Below the pieces are notes generated by a model that worked only from the letters and a program-made list of their open reading frames with translations, had not been told where the DNA came from and did not search any database. The position numbers and the translations under genes are program-made. From positions 1 to 64,000 of the forward strand of contig NZ_BAIS01000002.1 of NCBI RefSeq assembly GCF_000613345.1: DNA of 64,000 nt. Direction: 5' to 3'. This stretch comes from Prevotella disiens JCM 6334 = ATCC 29426. Its GTDB lineage: Bacteria; Bacteroidota; Bacteroidia; Bacteroidales; Bacteroidaceae. This document shows positions 47,343-56,687 of the stretch, piece by piece. The first letter of the stretch is position 1. Every line of letters starts with the position of its first letter.

Positions 47343-48284
47343 ATGAAGCGATATATCTTAATAGTTCTGACTTTTGCTGTTTGTCTTTGCTCAACCATGG
47401 CAGGACCTACCATTCGTTGGAATCAAACTTACCAAAACTACTTCGATAAATACAAAAATCTTGCTATTAAGGAGATGCAACGCTACGGAATACCAGCAAG
47501 TATTACCCTTGCACAAGGAGTTTTGGAGAGCGGAGCAGGGCAAAGCAAATTGGCAATAGTTGCCAATAATCACTTTGGTATAAAATGTCATGATTGGACT
47601 GGGCGCACCATTTCGCACGATGATGACCTCAATGGTGAGTGTTTTCGTGCTTACGACACAGTGCTTGATAGTTTTGAAGACCACTCAAAATTTCTCAGTG
47701 GAAGAAAACGCTACAATTGTTTATTTAATCTTTCAAAATATGATTATCGTGGTTGGGCACATGGACTAAAGCGTGCTGGATATGCCACCAATCCCCAATA
47801 TGCTTACAAACTTATAGAAATTATTGAGGTCTATAAACTTTACCAATACGATAATGCAAAGTTTGTAGAACCAATTGAGCCAACTCGTCCTGAAATCACA
47901 AAGAAACCAACACCAAAGCAAAACATGTTGAATACAGGTTTGCGTAACTTCCGTGCTTTCAACGAAAATTGTTACGTTACGGCACATGCGGGTGATACTT
48001 ACAAGGATATTGCTAAAGAGGTGAATATTAGCGAGAAAAAGTTGGCTAAATACAACGAACAGGATATTGACAAACGACTCTATGAAGGCGAAATTGTATG
48101 GTTACGCAAAAAACAAAAGCACGCTCCAAGCGAGTATCGAAATCGTCCTCATATCGTTCAACCATCTGAAAGCTTATACGATATATCACAAAAATATGGT
48201 ATTCGACTAAAAAATCTTATCAAGATGAATAAAAAATTAGTGAAGCGTGGTATCTGTACCAACGACAAAATAAGATTGTACTGA
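47343..48284 (+). CDS. Glucosaminidase with two LysM domains
   Basis: A secreted peptidoglycan hydrolase of 313 residues. Signal peptide 1-20. The glucosaminidase domain (about 30-170) has the FlgJ-like motif GVLESGAGQSKLA with catalytic E62, and NNHFGIKCHDW. Two LysM peptidoglycan-binding modules follow (about 215-262 and 269-313, the second starting HIVQPSESLYDISQKYG). It stands alone between two strong terminators. Cell-wall remodelling is the expected role. Confidence 0.92.
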   Translation: MKRYILIVLTFAVCLCSTMAGPTIRWNQTYQNYFDKYKNLAIKEMQRYGIPASITLAQGVLESGAGQSKLAIVANNHFGIKCHDWTGRTISHDDDLNGECFRAYDTVLDSFEDHSKFLSGRKRYNCLFNLSKYDYRGWAHGLKRAGYATNPQYAYKLIEIIEVYKLYQYDNAKFVEPIEPTRPEITKKPTPKQNMLNTGLRNFRAFNENCYVTAHAGDTYKDIAKEVNISEKKLAKYNEQDIDKRLYEGEIVWLRKKQKHAPSEYRNRPHIVQPSESLYDISQKYGIRLKNLIKMNKKLVKRGICTNDKIRLY

Positions 48285-48289
48285 CAATT

Positions 48290-48326
48290 AAAATAAGGTG
48301 GATTCTTTAAAAATCCACCTTATTTT
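48290..48326 (+). terminator. Terminator after the glucosaminidase gene
   Basis: AAAATAAGGTGGATT (48290-48304) and AATCCACCTTATTTT (48312-48326) are a perfect 15-bp inverted repeat with a 7-nt loop, 6 bp after the stop. It could also act on the opposite strand. Confidence 0.85.
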
Positions 48327-48488
48327 GTTTTCAAACCATGGATTGCAGCTTGTTTTTCATTCTATTTTTTTCATTTAAATAATAATCCTGTCAGTTTATA
48401 CAGATGAGTAAGGTTTCCATACTGGCATTGCTCTGAATTGAAAAAGAAGCTTAAACGAAAACAAAGGTAGTTTTTGAAAAACAAAAGG

Positions 48489-49283
48489 TTAGAGTTTTTC
48501 GCCACAATGGCGACAAAATCGGTCGTTAGGGTCTATTCTATCGCCACATCGTGGACACTCTCCGTGCTTCGATTTCCTTTGCGTTTCATCAACAAATGTA
48601 GCAGTAACAATGCCTGTTGGAATGGCTATAATGGTATAACCGAGCAACATTACAAAGGCTGAAAGCAACCGTCCGAAAGGCGTTACTGGCGTTATATCGC
48701 CATACCCCACCGTGGTCATGGTTACGATGGCATAGTAAACCGATGTACCAAGGTCGGTAAACTGCGTGTTAGGCTGATTACCTTCCGCAAGATACATGAC
48801 TGTGCCAAGACAGGTTACGGTGATGAGGACAAACATAAAGTAGACCAAAATTTTATTAGAACTTTTCTTTAACGACTGCAATAGCAGGTGTCCTTCGTTC
48901 AGAAAGGTAAAGAGTTTGAACACACGGAAGATTCTAATAAAACGAAATGAGCGCAAAAGTATCATGTATTTTGCACTTGGGAAAATGATACTTAGGTAGG
49001 GCGGAACGGTCGATATGAAATCAACAATACCGAAAAAGGTTAACGCATATTTTCGTGGTTGGGGCGAACAATACAATCTTGCACAATAATCAAAGGTGAA
49101 CAATGCCGTTAAAATGATTTCAACGATTTCCAAAATATACTTGTAGGTGTAAGCCAACGTTCTTACACTTTCGGTAAAGGCAACAATAATGCTTACAAAA
49201 ATAATGACGATGAGCGCAATATCGTAAGCTTTTCCCTCTTTCGTATCGGCTTCAAAGATGATTTTGTATAACTTTTCTTTCAT
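48489..49283 (-). CDS. Voltage-gated-like potassium channel with C-terminal zinc ribbon
   Basis: A six-helix ion channel subunit of 264 residues. The S4-like helix has regularly spaced arginines (RSFRFIRIFRVFK, 111-123). The pore carries the K+ selectivity filter TVGYGD at 191-196. After the last helix comes a short linker and a zinc ribbon, with C243, C246, C257 and C260 in CPRCG and CRHCG. The gene is 13 bp after the ABC-F gene and probably belongs to the engB operon. The role of the zinc ribbon is unknown. Confidence 0.92.
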   Translation of the reverse strand: MKEKLYKIIFEADTKEGKAYDIALIVIIFVSIIVAFTESVRTLAYTYKYILEIVEIILTALFTFDYCARLYCSPQPRKYALTFFGIVDFISTVPPYLSIIFPSAKYMILLRSFRFIRIFRVFKLFTFLNEGHLLLQSLKKSSNKILVYFMFVLITVTCLGTVMYLAEGNQPNTQFTDLGTSVYYAIVTMTTVGYGDITPVTPFGRLLSAFVMLLGYTIIAIPTGIVTATFVDETQRKSKHGECPRCGDRIDPNDRFCRHCGEKL

Positions 49284-49296
49284 GAAAAACTATTCC

Positions 49297-51078
49297 TTAC
49301 TCTAATTCTGACAATTCCAACCAACGCATTTCCTTTTTGTCTAATTCGGCTTTTAGATTTGGCAGCTGCTTTGATATTTCCGTTAATTTATCAATTTCAA
49401 TATTTCCCGAACACAGTTGCTTCTCCATTTCGGCAATACTAGTTGTGATTTGCTCTATTTCTTTTGTGAGTTGCTCGTATTCTCTTTTTTCTTTGTAACT
49501 CATTCGTTTACGCGTATCGTTGTGATAGTCGCGCTGAACGCTTTGCTTCTTTTCCTTTTGCTTTGTTTCTGCGTTTTCTTCTTTGGTTTTCAACACATTA
49601 TAATCACGGAACTGCGTGTAGTTTCCAGGAAAATCTTTTATTTCTCCTTCGCCCTTGAATACCAACAAATGGTCTACCACCTTGTCCATAAAATATCTGT
49701 CGTGGGAAACCACTATGACACAACCTGGGAAGTCTTGCAAATATTCTTCAAGTATTTGAAGTGTCTGAATATCAAGGTCGTTTGTAGGTTCGTCGAGGAT
49801 AAGAAAATTAGGATTTTTCATCAAGATAGTACACAAATACAGCTTTCTTTTTTCGCCTCCCGAGAGTTTTGCCACATAGTTATGCTGCATTTCGGGTGTA
49901 AAAAGGAAGTAGTTTAAGAATTGTGAAGCCGTCATGTGCCTGCCACCTCCAAGGTCGATGTAATCGGCAATGTCGGTAATGATGTCTATTACCTTTTGGT
50001 CGTCTCTGAATTTGAGTCCTTCTTGCGAGAAATAGCCAAAGCGCACGGTTTCGCCAATATCGAATTTCCCGCTATCGGGCTTCACCAATCCGAGTAACAT
50101 TTTGATAAAGGTCGATTTTCCAGTACCGTTATTGCCTACAATGCCCATTTTTTCGAAGCGAGCAAAGTTGTAATAAAAATCTTTGAGTATGGTTTTCGTT
50201 TCGAAGGCTTTTGAAACGTATTGGCATTCAAATATTTTGCTACCAATATATACGTTCGATGCCTTCAAACGTATTTGTCTTTCTTCGATACGTTGTTGTG
50301 CTTTTGCTTGCAATTCGAAGAAAGCGTCTTCTCTGTATTTTGCTTTGTGTCCACGTGCTTGTGGTTGTCGGCGCATCCAATCTAACTCTGTTCGATACAA
50401 GTTGTTGGCTCTTGCTATTTCGGCACGTGTGTTGGCGATACGCTCTTGTCGCTTTTCCAAATAAAACGAGTAATTTCCTCGATAGGTATAAACCATATTA
50501 TCGTCTAATTCGAGTATAACATTGCATACATTATCAAGGAAATAACGGTCGTGCGTAACCATTAACAAGGTCTTATTTCCTCGCGAAAGATAGCCTTCTA
50601 ACCACTCTATCATTTCAAGGTCTAAGTGGTTGGTAGGTTCGTCGAGTATGAGCAGGTCAGGTTCGGTAATGAGTACATTTGCCAATGCTACTCGTTTTTG
50701 CTGTCCACCACTCAACTGCCCCATTGGTTGGTCAAGGTCTGTAATCTTCAGAGTGGTCAAAATTTGCTTTGCCTTCAACACTTTCTCGGGGTCGCCTTCG
50801 TGGTTGAAGCACGCATCAAGCACAGATTCTTCTGATTTAAACTTAGGACTTTGCACCAAACAGTTTACTTTCAAGTCGTTACGAAAGATGATTGCACCTT
50901 CTTCGTAGCCCTCTTTGCCTGTAAGAATGGATAATAAAGTAGACTTTCCTGTGCCATTTTTCGCTATCAATCCTACGTGTTGTCCTTCGGCAATGGAAAA
51001 CGAAATCTGGTCGAAAAGCACTTGTGAGCCAAATCTTTTCGATAGTTTTTGAACGTCTAAGTAAGGTATCTGTGCCAT
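49297..51078 (-). CDS. ABC-F ATPase (Uup-like)
   Basis: 593 residues with two ATPase domains and no membrane helices. Domain 1: AKNGTGKST, LSGGQQKR, DEPTNHLD. Domain 2: GNNGTGKST, LSGGEKRK, DEPTNDLD. The interdomain linker is positively charged, and the C-terminal 70 residues are a predicted coiled coil (KEKREYEQLTKEIEQIT) as in Uup. ABC-F proteins act on the ribosome, and some give antibiotic resistance, but nothing here points to resistance. It lies 12 bp after engB. Confidence 0.92.
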   Translation of the reverse strand: MAQIPYLDVQKLSKRFGSQVLFDQISFSIAEGQHVGLIAKNGTGKSTLLSILTGKEGYEEGAIIFRNDLKVNCLVQSPKFKSEESVLDACFNHEGDPEKVLKAKQILTTLKITDLDQPMGQLSGGQQKRVALANVLITEPDLLILDEPTNHLDLEMIEWLEGYLSRGNKTLLMVTHDRYFLDNVCNVILELDDNMVYTYRGNYSFYLEKRQERIANTRAEIARANNLYRTELDWMRRQPQARGHKAKYREDAFFELQAKAQQRIEERQIRLKASNVYIGSKIFECQYVSKAFETKTILKDFYYNFARFEKMGIVGNNGTGKSTFIKMLLGLVKPDSGKFDIGETVRFGYFSQEGLKFRDDQKVIDIITDIADYIDLGGGRHMTASQFLNYFLFTPEMQHNYVAKLSGGEKRKLYLCTILMKNPNFLILDEPTNDLDIQTLQILEEYLQDFPGCVIVVSHDRYFMDKVVDHLLVFKGEGEIKDFPGNYTQFRDYNVLKTKEENAETKQKEKKQSVQRDYHNDTRKRMSYKEKREYEQLTKEIEQITTSIAEMEKQLCSGNIEIDKLTEISKQLPNLKAELDKKEMRWLELSELE

Positions 51079-51090
51079 GCTGCTCGTCTT

Positions 51091-51768
51091 TTATTCTGCC
51101 TTTTCGTCTGTTTCTGCTGGTTCTTGCGCCTCTTCCTCTATTGGTTCTTCGGGCAAAGTAAGCGTTTCGCCTGCCAGTTCAGCGTTGATTCTTCCAATAT
51201 AGTCGAGCACTTCCTCTCGCCCAAGTTTCGATTCCGATGATGTTACAAAGTAAGGAGGTATTTCTTCCCATGTATCTTCCAACTTTTTCATCCATGCAGC
51301 AGCATTGGCTTTTGCTTTTCCGACCGAAAGTTTATCAGCTTTTGTAAAGACAATTGAAAACGGAATATTGCTTTTGCCTAACCAATCTATAAATTCTCGG
51401 TCTATTTTTTGTTGCTCGTGGCGTATGTCGATAAGCACAAAGACGTTCACCAACTGCTTGCGTTGCAATAGGTATTGGGCTATCATTTGCTCCAATTTAT
51501 TGCGTACCGTCTTCGAATTTTTAGCATATCCATAACCAGGAAGGTCTACAATGTACCACTCTTTATTGATTATGAAATGATTGATTAACAATGTTTTACC
51601 CGGTTTTGCTGATGTTTTAGCCAAACCTTTATGATTGCAAAGCATATTGATAAGGCTCGATTTTCCCACATTCGAACGCCCTATAAATGCGTATTCGTTT
51701 TTTGTATCGTTAGGACACTTCGCTATCGTAGGCGAAGAAATACTAAATTCAGAATTCTTAATTATCAT
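51091..51768 (-). CDS. engB: Ribosome biogenesis GTPase EngB/YsxC
   Basis: GTPase needed for large-subunit assembly. The P-loop GRSNVGKSS is at 30-38, [10 protein letters not shown] is the G3 region, and TKADKLS and TSSESKLG form G4 and G5. The 225 residues include an acidic Glu-rich tail (about 195-225) that is longer than the core fold needs. It leads the engB, ABC-F, channel run. A -7 box TAGTTTTG lies at 51795-51788 on the minus strand, 20 bp upstream. Confidence 0.94.
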   Translation of the reverse strand: MIIKNSEFSISSPTIAKCPNDTKNEYAFIGRSNVGKSSLINMLCNHKGLAKTSAKPGKTLLINHFIINKEWYIVDLPGYGYAKNSKTVRNKLEQMIAQYLLQRKQLVNVFVLIDIRHEQQKIDREFIDWLGKSNIPFSIVFTKADKLSVGKAKANAAAWMKKLEDTWEEIPPYFVTSSESKLGREEVLDYIGRINAELAGETLTLPEEPIEEEAQEPAETDEKAE

Positions 51769-51929
51769 TTTGATTTTGTTTTGACTACAAAACTACAAAA
51801 AAAGGACGAAATATTGGCATCGTTATCCGAAATTCATCCTTGTGAAGCTAAAAAGTGATGGTTGTTATAGAACTTTACAACATGGGAAGTAACCTAATTC
51901 TTTTGCTCAACTTCTTTTGTAAAACCACT

Positions 51930-52547
51930 TTATAGAATATCAAATTTTTTTAGAGCCTTTTTGACTATCAATTCATATTCTTCTCCCAAATCGCAAAATC
52001 GTTGTACACAACGAAAAGCTGCCTGTTTTACAGCCAAGTCATTTGACAATAAAGCTACTTCAACTTGGTCAAGAAATTCGTTCATACCTCGTTCATTAGG
52101 CTCTTTTCTATCAGAAAATAGACATGCCAATGTTTGAAAACCACAGATAAGATACAAACTCTTATCAGAAGCCAAACATTTAAATGCCAACGAAGGAGCA
52201 TAATCAAGATAGCGAAGCAAATTGAATGAAAGGTGTTCAGCTATTTCTTGTGTCGGAATTTGTTCTAACCAAATATCAGCAACATCGGCTAACATCTTTT
52301 CAGAAGGCATAATATAAGTTGCTAAAATCTTACATTCACGACTATTTTCTTTCCATAAAGCAATTGCCAAATCATAATCTTTCCCATAATCTTTTGCAAT
52401 TTTGCGCAAAGATAATAGGTCAATTCCCCAATTTACTTTATAATCTGCACCTTTTTCACGCATAGATTGAGCAGCTACTCCGTTCATGTATAAATGGAAA
52501 GATTGCTTAATTTGCTTTATTTTTTCGTGTGTTTCTTCTGTCATCAT
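51930..52547 (-). CDS. AlkD-like HEAT-repeat protein
   Basis: 205 residues, all helical, resembling the DNA alkylation repair (AlkD/AlkC) HEAT-repeat family: WGIDLLSLRKIAKDYGKDYDLA, LWKENSRECKILATYI and FQTLACLFSDRK. Bacteroidetes carry many such short members, and glycosylase activity is not shown for them. Its start overlaps the dipeptidyl peptidase stop by 4 bp, so expression is coupled. I see no obvious functional link between the two. Confidence 0.78.
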   Translation of the reverse strand: MMTEETHEKIKQIKQSFHLYMNGVAAQSMREKGADYKVNWGIDLLSLRKIAKDYGKDYDLAIALWKENSRECKILATYIMPSEKMLADVADIWLEQIPTQEIAEHLSFNLLRYLDYAPSLAFKCLASDKSLYLICGFQTLACLFSDRKEPNERGMNEFLDQVEVALLSNDLAVKQAAFRCVQRFCDLGEEYELIVKKALKKFDIL

Positions 52548-54514
52548 ATACTATATTCTTTGGAATATCTCATCATCTGATTTGAATAGCTTTCTGTATA
52601 ATCTAATATAACATCAATTACTTGATTATTAATATCGTATTCTAAATTCATTCGAGGATTAATAAAACCTTTATAAGGAGCAATATTCAGCTTTTTGTAA
52701 CGCTCTAAAACTTCATTATGCAACGCTTCATCAACCTTTATGGCATAAGTTTCGACTAACATACGAGCCGCATCGAAGTCTCCACAACTCTTTATTCGTT
52801 GTATTTCAGCAAGCTGTTGTGCAAAGATTTCACGCAATTTTTCGTAATCATTAATGCGAATATAAGTCTTTGTTCTATTGCTATTTATTTCTTTATTCTG
52901 AACAAATTCTATAACATTATGAACTTTACCCAATTCAAAAGCCCAGCGAGCAATCAAAGCCCTATTCTGCATGTGTGATTCTTCAATCATTTTTCCAGCC
53001 TTGATACGTGCTAATTGAGTCATTAAGCCATTCATTATATACGAATAATATTGTGCTTTGTAGGCTTCTTCTGAATGTAGTAAGCCTAATTCTATTAACT
53101 TTTTATCAGCGATATAATACAATCCAAATAAGTCGGCACGTGCTTCTTCTATCGTGTTGCCATAATTTTTGAGTGCATCAGAATCGGTTTCAGGAAGTAG
53201 CTTTCCACTTCCATGCCCCAAGCATTCGTGTAAATCGGTATGCAATTCATCGGTTAAATCGGCATGTTTTGCTATCAAATCGCGTGTTGCAGCGTCAATT
53301 GCAAATTCTTCGATAAAGCCATTTCCTTTTGCAGCAACATTATATGCATGTGTTAAATTGGAAATAGTAACACTTTTTGAGCCATGTTCAGCACGAATCC
53401 AATCTGCATTTGGTAGATTGATACCTATAGCAGAGGCAGGATATTCGTCACCGCCTAACATTGCTGCACAAACAACATTGGCTGTAATACCTTTTACGAC
53501 TTTCTTTTTAAACTCCTCATTTACAGGAGAATTATCTTCAAACCATTGAGCATTACTTGATATGAGTTGTGTACGTTTGGTCGCTTCTAAATCTTTATAA
53601 TGAACAATTCCTTCCCATGAACCTTTCAGTCCTAAAGCATCGCCATAAACTTCGATGAAGCCGTTTATAAAATCAATTTGACCTTTATGTTCCTTTACCC
53701 ATGCGATAGAATATTTGTCAAAGTCGTGTAAATCGCCTGTTGTATAATAATGAACGAGCAAACGAATGATTTTTTTTTGGTCGTCGTTTTCAGTGTAAGT
53801 TATGGCTTTATTCAACCAATATATGATTTTTTCTATAATTTTGCCATACTTACCATTCAGCTTCCACACTTCCTCATAAATCTTACCATTCTTTTTTACC
53901 AAAGTAGTGTTTAGCCCAAATGATAATCCTTTGTCGCTTGCTTGTTGTTTTTGGTTTGTATAAAAATGTTCAACCTCCTCTTGGCTAACATTTTCATAGT
54001 AATTGTTGGCTGAAGTCTGTATCAAATCAACACCTTCTGCCTTATTAACACGTTTCGCCAATATATCGGGATTAAAAATAATCTCGCATAGTGTGTTGCA
54101 AAGTTCTTCTAACTTGTCATGAGTATCAAGTTTGAAAAACTCTTTCCCCAACGATAGTACAGCTTCTTGAAAGTATGAACGAGAAAAGTGGGGCTGAAAT
54201 TTATCCATTGCATAATGATGATGTATGCCACTTGCAAACCAAACTTGCTTTAAATAGAGTTCCAAAGCTTTAAAGTCATTGCTTTCTTGTTTGTACTTTG
54301 CTATGACAATTGCTTCCAAGGTTCGTCTGATTTGCAGATTATACTTTCCAAATTGGTCGAAAGTTATATCTCGTCCCCATAATGTAGCTTGCGCTAAACA
54401 ATAAATGTATAATTTTTGATTTAGCGTAAGATTTTTGAATCCATCTAATTGATAGCGTAACATTTGAATATCGCCAAATCTTTCAGATGAATAATCAAAA
54501 GTTTCTTTGTTCAT
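52544..54514 (-). CDS. Dipeptidyl peptidase III (M49)
   Basis: Zinc metallopeptidase removing dipeptides from N-termini. 656 residues. The M49 zinc motif HECLGH is at 429-434 and the second motif EEARAD is at 456-461. No signal peptide is present at this start, so it should be cytoplasmic, whereas I recall other Bacteroidales members with a lipoprotein signal. It lies 24 bp after the AraC-type gene and overlaps the AlkD-like gene by 4 bp. Confidence 0.93.
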   Translation of the reverse strand: MNKETFDYSSERFGDIQMLRYQLDGFKNLTLNQKLYIYCLAQATLWGRDITFDQFGKYNLQIRRTLEAIVIAKYKQESNDFKALELYLKQVWFASGIHHHYAMDKFQPHFSRSYFQEAVLSLGKEFFKLDTHDKLEELCNTLCEIIFNPDILAKRVNKAEGVDLIQTSANNYYENVSQEEVEHFYTNQKQQASDKGLSFGLNTTLVKKNGKIYEEVWKLNGKYGKIIEKIIYWLNKAITYTENDDQKKIIRLLVHYYTTGDLHDFDKYSIAWVKEHKGQIDFINGFIEVYGDALGLKGSWEGIVHYKDLEATKRTQLISSNAQWFEDNSPVNEEFKKKVVKGITANVVCAAMLGGDEYPASAIGINLPNADWIRAEHGSKSVTISNLTHAYNVAAKGNGFIEEFAIDAATRDLIAKHADLTDELHTDLHECLGHGSGKLLPETDSDALKNYGNTIEEARADLFGLYYIADKKLIELGLLHSEEAYKAQYYSYIMNGLMTQLARIKAGKMIEESHMQNRALIARWAFELGKVHNVIEFVQNKEINSNRTKTYIRINDYEKLREIFAQQLAEIQRIKSCGDFDAARMLVETYAIKVDEALHNEVLERYKKLNIAPYKGFINPRMNLEYDINNQVIDVILDYTESYSNQMMRYSKEYSI

Positions 54515-54538
54515 AAAGTCTTTTAGAAAATTCTTATT

Positions 54539-54985
54539 TTATAGTTTGAAATTTCTACTTTGTGCATTCAACTTTCTCTTTTCTTGTAGTTTGAACTCAC
54601 GTGGTGTCATTCCGTTTATGCGATAGAAAGAAGCATAAAATGATTGTCGATTTGCAAAACCTACCATCTCGCTTATATCTTCCATATTTAAATCTTGATA
54701 TTTTTTCGATGCAAGGATTGTCATTGCTTCCTCTATCCTAAATTTATTCACAAAAGAAGTATAGTTCGTTTTGAACTTTACGTTTACAACGGCTGATATA
54801 TATCGTGTATTCGTGCCTAAATCGTCAGCGAGTTGTTTGGCAGAATAGTTTTTATCCTTATATTTCTGCTGGATTAGTAGTATGTTTATAATTTTATCCT
54901 TCAACTCTTCCATCAATTTCGGACTCACAAATTTGCGATATGCCGCTGTCTTTTCTTTTTTTTCTGTAATATTATACTTTGCCAT
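54539..54985 (-). CDS. Small AraC-type transcriptional regulator
   Basis: 148 residues with a C-terminal AraC/XylS DNA-binding domain of two helix-turn-helix units (YSAKQLADDLGTNTRYISAV and MEDISEMVGFANRQSFYASF, then GMTPREFK). The N-terminal 35 residues are too short for a ligand-binding domain. It is first in a run with dipeptidyl peptidase III and the AlkD-like gene, which it may control. Upstream, GTTG (55061-55058), 21 nt and TATATTTG (55036-55029) form a plausible promoter in the 214-bp spacer before RNase Z. Confidence 0.85.
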   Translation of the reverse strand: MAKYNITEKKEKTAAYRKFVSPKLMEELKDKIINILLIQQKYKDKNYSAKQLADDLGTNTRYISAVVNVKFKTNYTSFVNKFRIEEAMTILASKKYQDLNMEDISEMVGFANRQSFYASFYRINGMTPREFKLQEKRKLNAQSRNFKL

Positions 54986-55199
54986 AAATAGTATGATTAA
55001 AACAAATTACCGCTAAGTTGATACTTTGCAAATATAAATATTTTTTTTTTACAAATTCAACTTTTTTGGCAATAATTCTTGAAATCTGTACAAATTTTGA
55101 AAGCAAATATTCAATATCTCATAGAAAAAGCACTTTTTCTACATTATCAGAATGATTATTTTATCATTCTTCACTCAAAGGGAAATGGCATTCATCTAT

Positions 55200-56117
55200 T
55201 TATTCAACATTAAAAAACATTTCTTCGTTTGTTAAAAAGCTATTTACGAATATCTCTTTTGCTTCTTTTAATAGTTGCTTCTCATCATTGTATCGGGCAG
55301 AATAATGCCCTAAAAGTAATTTTCCAACTTCGGCTTTTAACGCTACTGTTGCAGCTTCCGATGCAGTGCTGTGATAATAAAGTTTTGCTCTGTCCTTAAA
55401 ATCATCAGCATAAGTGCTTTCATGATACAATACATTTACGCCTTTAACCATTTTATGAAGATTTTTCATGTAGCGTGTATCAGAGCAATAAGCATACGAA
55501 CGAGGTTTTTCCGCAGGTATTGTCAAACGAGTGTTGGGAATAATTTCGCCATCGTCTGTTGTCCAATCTGCTCCTGCTTTAATATTATTGATTTGACTAA
55601 CAGGGATTTTGTAAAAATCAATCATATCCCTTTTAATATGCGGAGCTGTTGGCTTTTCGCGAAAAAGAAAGCCGCAACATGGTATGCGATGTTCTAATGG
55701 AACAGATTCTATCGTAATACTTTTGTCTTCGTATATAACCTTATTTTCTGTTGTTTCCACACAATGAAAGAATACTTCATATTCTAATCCTTTGCAGAAT
55801 AATTCCATAGAGAGGTTAAAGTATTGCTCGAACTCCTTTGGTGCATAAACATGAAGTGGATTTGTGCGACCTGTCATGCCAAAAGTGGAGAGCATTCCCA
55901 TTAATCCAAAGCAATGGTCGCCATGAAGATGAGAGATGAAAACTGCTTGAACTTTCGAAAAATGAATACGCGAGCGCCTGATTTGTATTTGCGTTCCCTC
56001 TCCACAATCTATCATAAAGAGTTTTCCTCGCACCTCCACAATCTGACAAGTTGCATTGTGGCGAAGCGTAGGTAATGCACTTCCGCACCCTAAGATATGT
56101 ATTTTAAAAGGCTCCAC
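55200..56117 (-). CDS. rnz: Ribonuclease Z
   Basis: Metallo-beta-lactamase-fold endonuclease that trims tRNA 3' ends. 305 residues. The metal motif HLHGDH spans H63-H68 (SHLHGDHCFGLMG). LGCGSALPT at the N-terminus, SDTRYM and HESTYADDFKDRA near the C-terminus are typical. It starts 2 bp after the lipoprotein stop, as third gene after mazG. Confidence 0.96.
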   Translation of the reverse strand: MEPFKIHILGCGSALPTLRHNATCQIVEVRGKLFMIDCGEGTQIQIRRSRIHFSKVQAVFISHLHGDHCFGLMGMLSTFGMTGRTNPLHVYAPKEFEQYFNLSMELFCKGLEYEVFFHCVETTENKVIYEDKSITIESVPLEHRIPCCGFLFREKPTAPHIKRDMIDFYKIPVSQINNIKAGADWTTDDGEIIPNTRLTIPAEKPRSYAYCSDTRYMKNLHKMVKGVNVLYHESTYADDFKDRAKLYYHSTASEAATVALKAEVGKLLLGHYSARYNDEKQLLKEAKEIFVNSFLTNEEMFFNVE

Positions 56118-56119
56118 GC

Positions 56120-56677
56120 TTATTTGTTACGTCCGAAAAGGAATACTCCGTTTTTATTTTCAAGCAACATTGAGTCTGCTCCAAGTTCTAAGACCGCAAA
56201 AGTATCTTTAGACAAAACGAGTTTTCCATTAAATATCTTCCATTTTGTCCATGTATCTTTCTCCGATTGTACTTTAGACGTAATCGTTCCTCCCTCGATA
56301 ATATCGAAATTCTTATCGATGCTTGACCAATTTCCAAGCAACGAAGTAATATTAATTGCACTGCGCAACATCATATCGCCATATTCTTTGTATCCGATTA
56401 CAGCAAAGCGGTCGCCTATAAGTTTACCACCTTTAACAACTTCCGTAGTATCGTCAGGGTTTTGAATAAACTCCAATGTGTCGCCAGCGTCGGTCAATAA
56501 TATAATTGAATTCATGCCACCATCGAGCATTGTTCCATAAATAGTAGTATCACCTGCGTTAAGCGAATCAGCAGACTTTGAATTTGTCTCTATAACTTTC
56601 CCTTTGTTTGTATTCTTACAACCAATAAAGATAGCTGCAATGAATGCAAATAACAAAATAATAGGTAATTTTTTCAT
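56120..56677 (-). CDS. Lipoprotein, possibly lipocalin-like
   Basis: 185 residues with a signal peptide and lipobox IGC at C20. The C-terminal half (LLGNWSSIDKNFDIIEGGTI to the end) has the GxW start and beta-rich pattern of small lipocalin-like domains of Bacteroidetes. This is a weak resemblance. It sits tightly between mazG (10 bp) and rnz (2 bp). Confidence 0.6.
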   Translation of the reverse strand: MKKLPIILLFAFIAAIFIGCKNTNKGKVIETNSKSADSLNAGDTTIYGTMLDGGMNSIILLTDAGDTLEFIQNPDDTTEVVKGGKLIGDRFAVIGYKEYGDMMLRSAINITSLLGNWSSIDKNFDIIEGGTITSKVQSEKDTWTKWKIFNGKLVLSKDTFAVLELGADSMLLENKNGVFLFGRNK

Positions 56678-56687
56678 AACTTAAATA

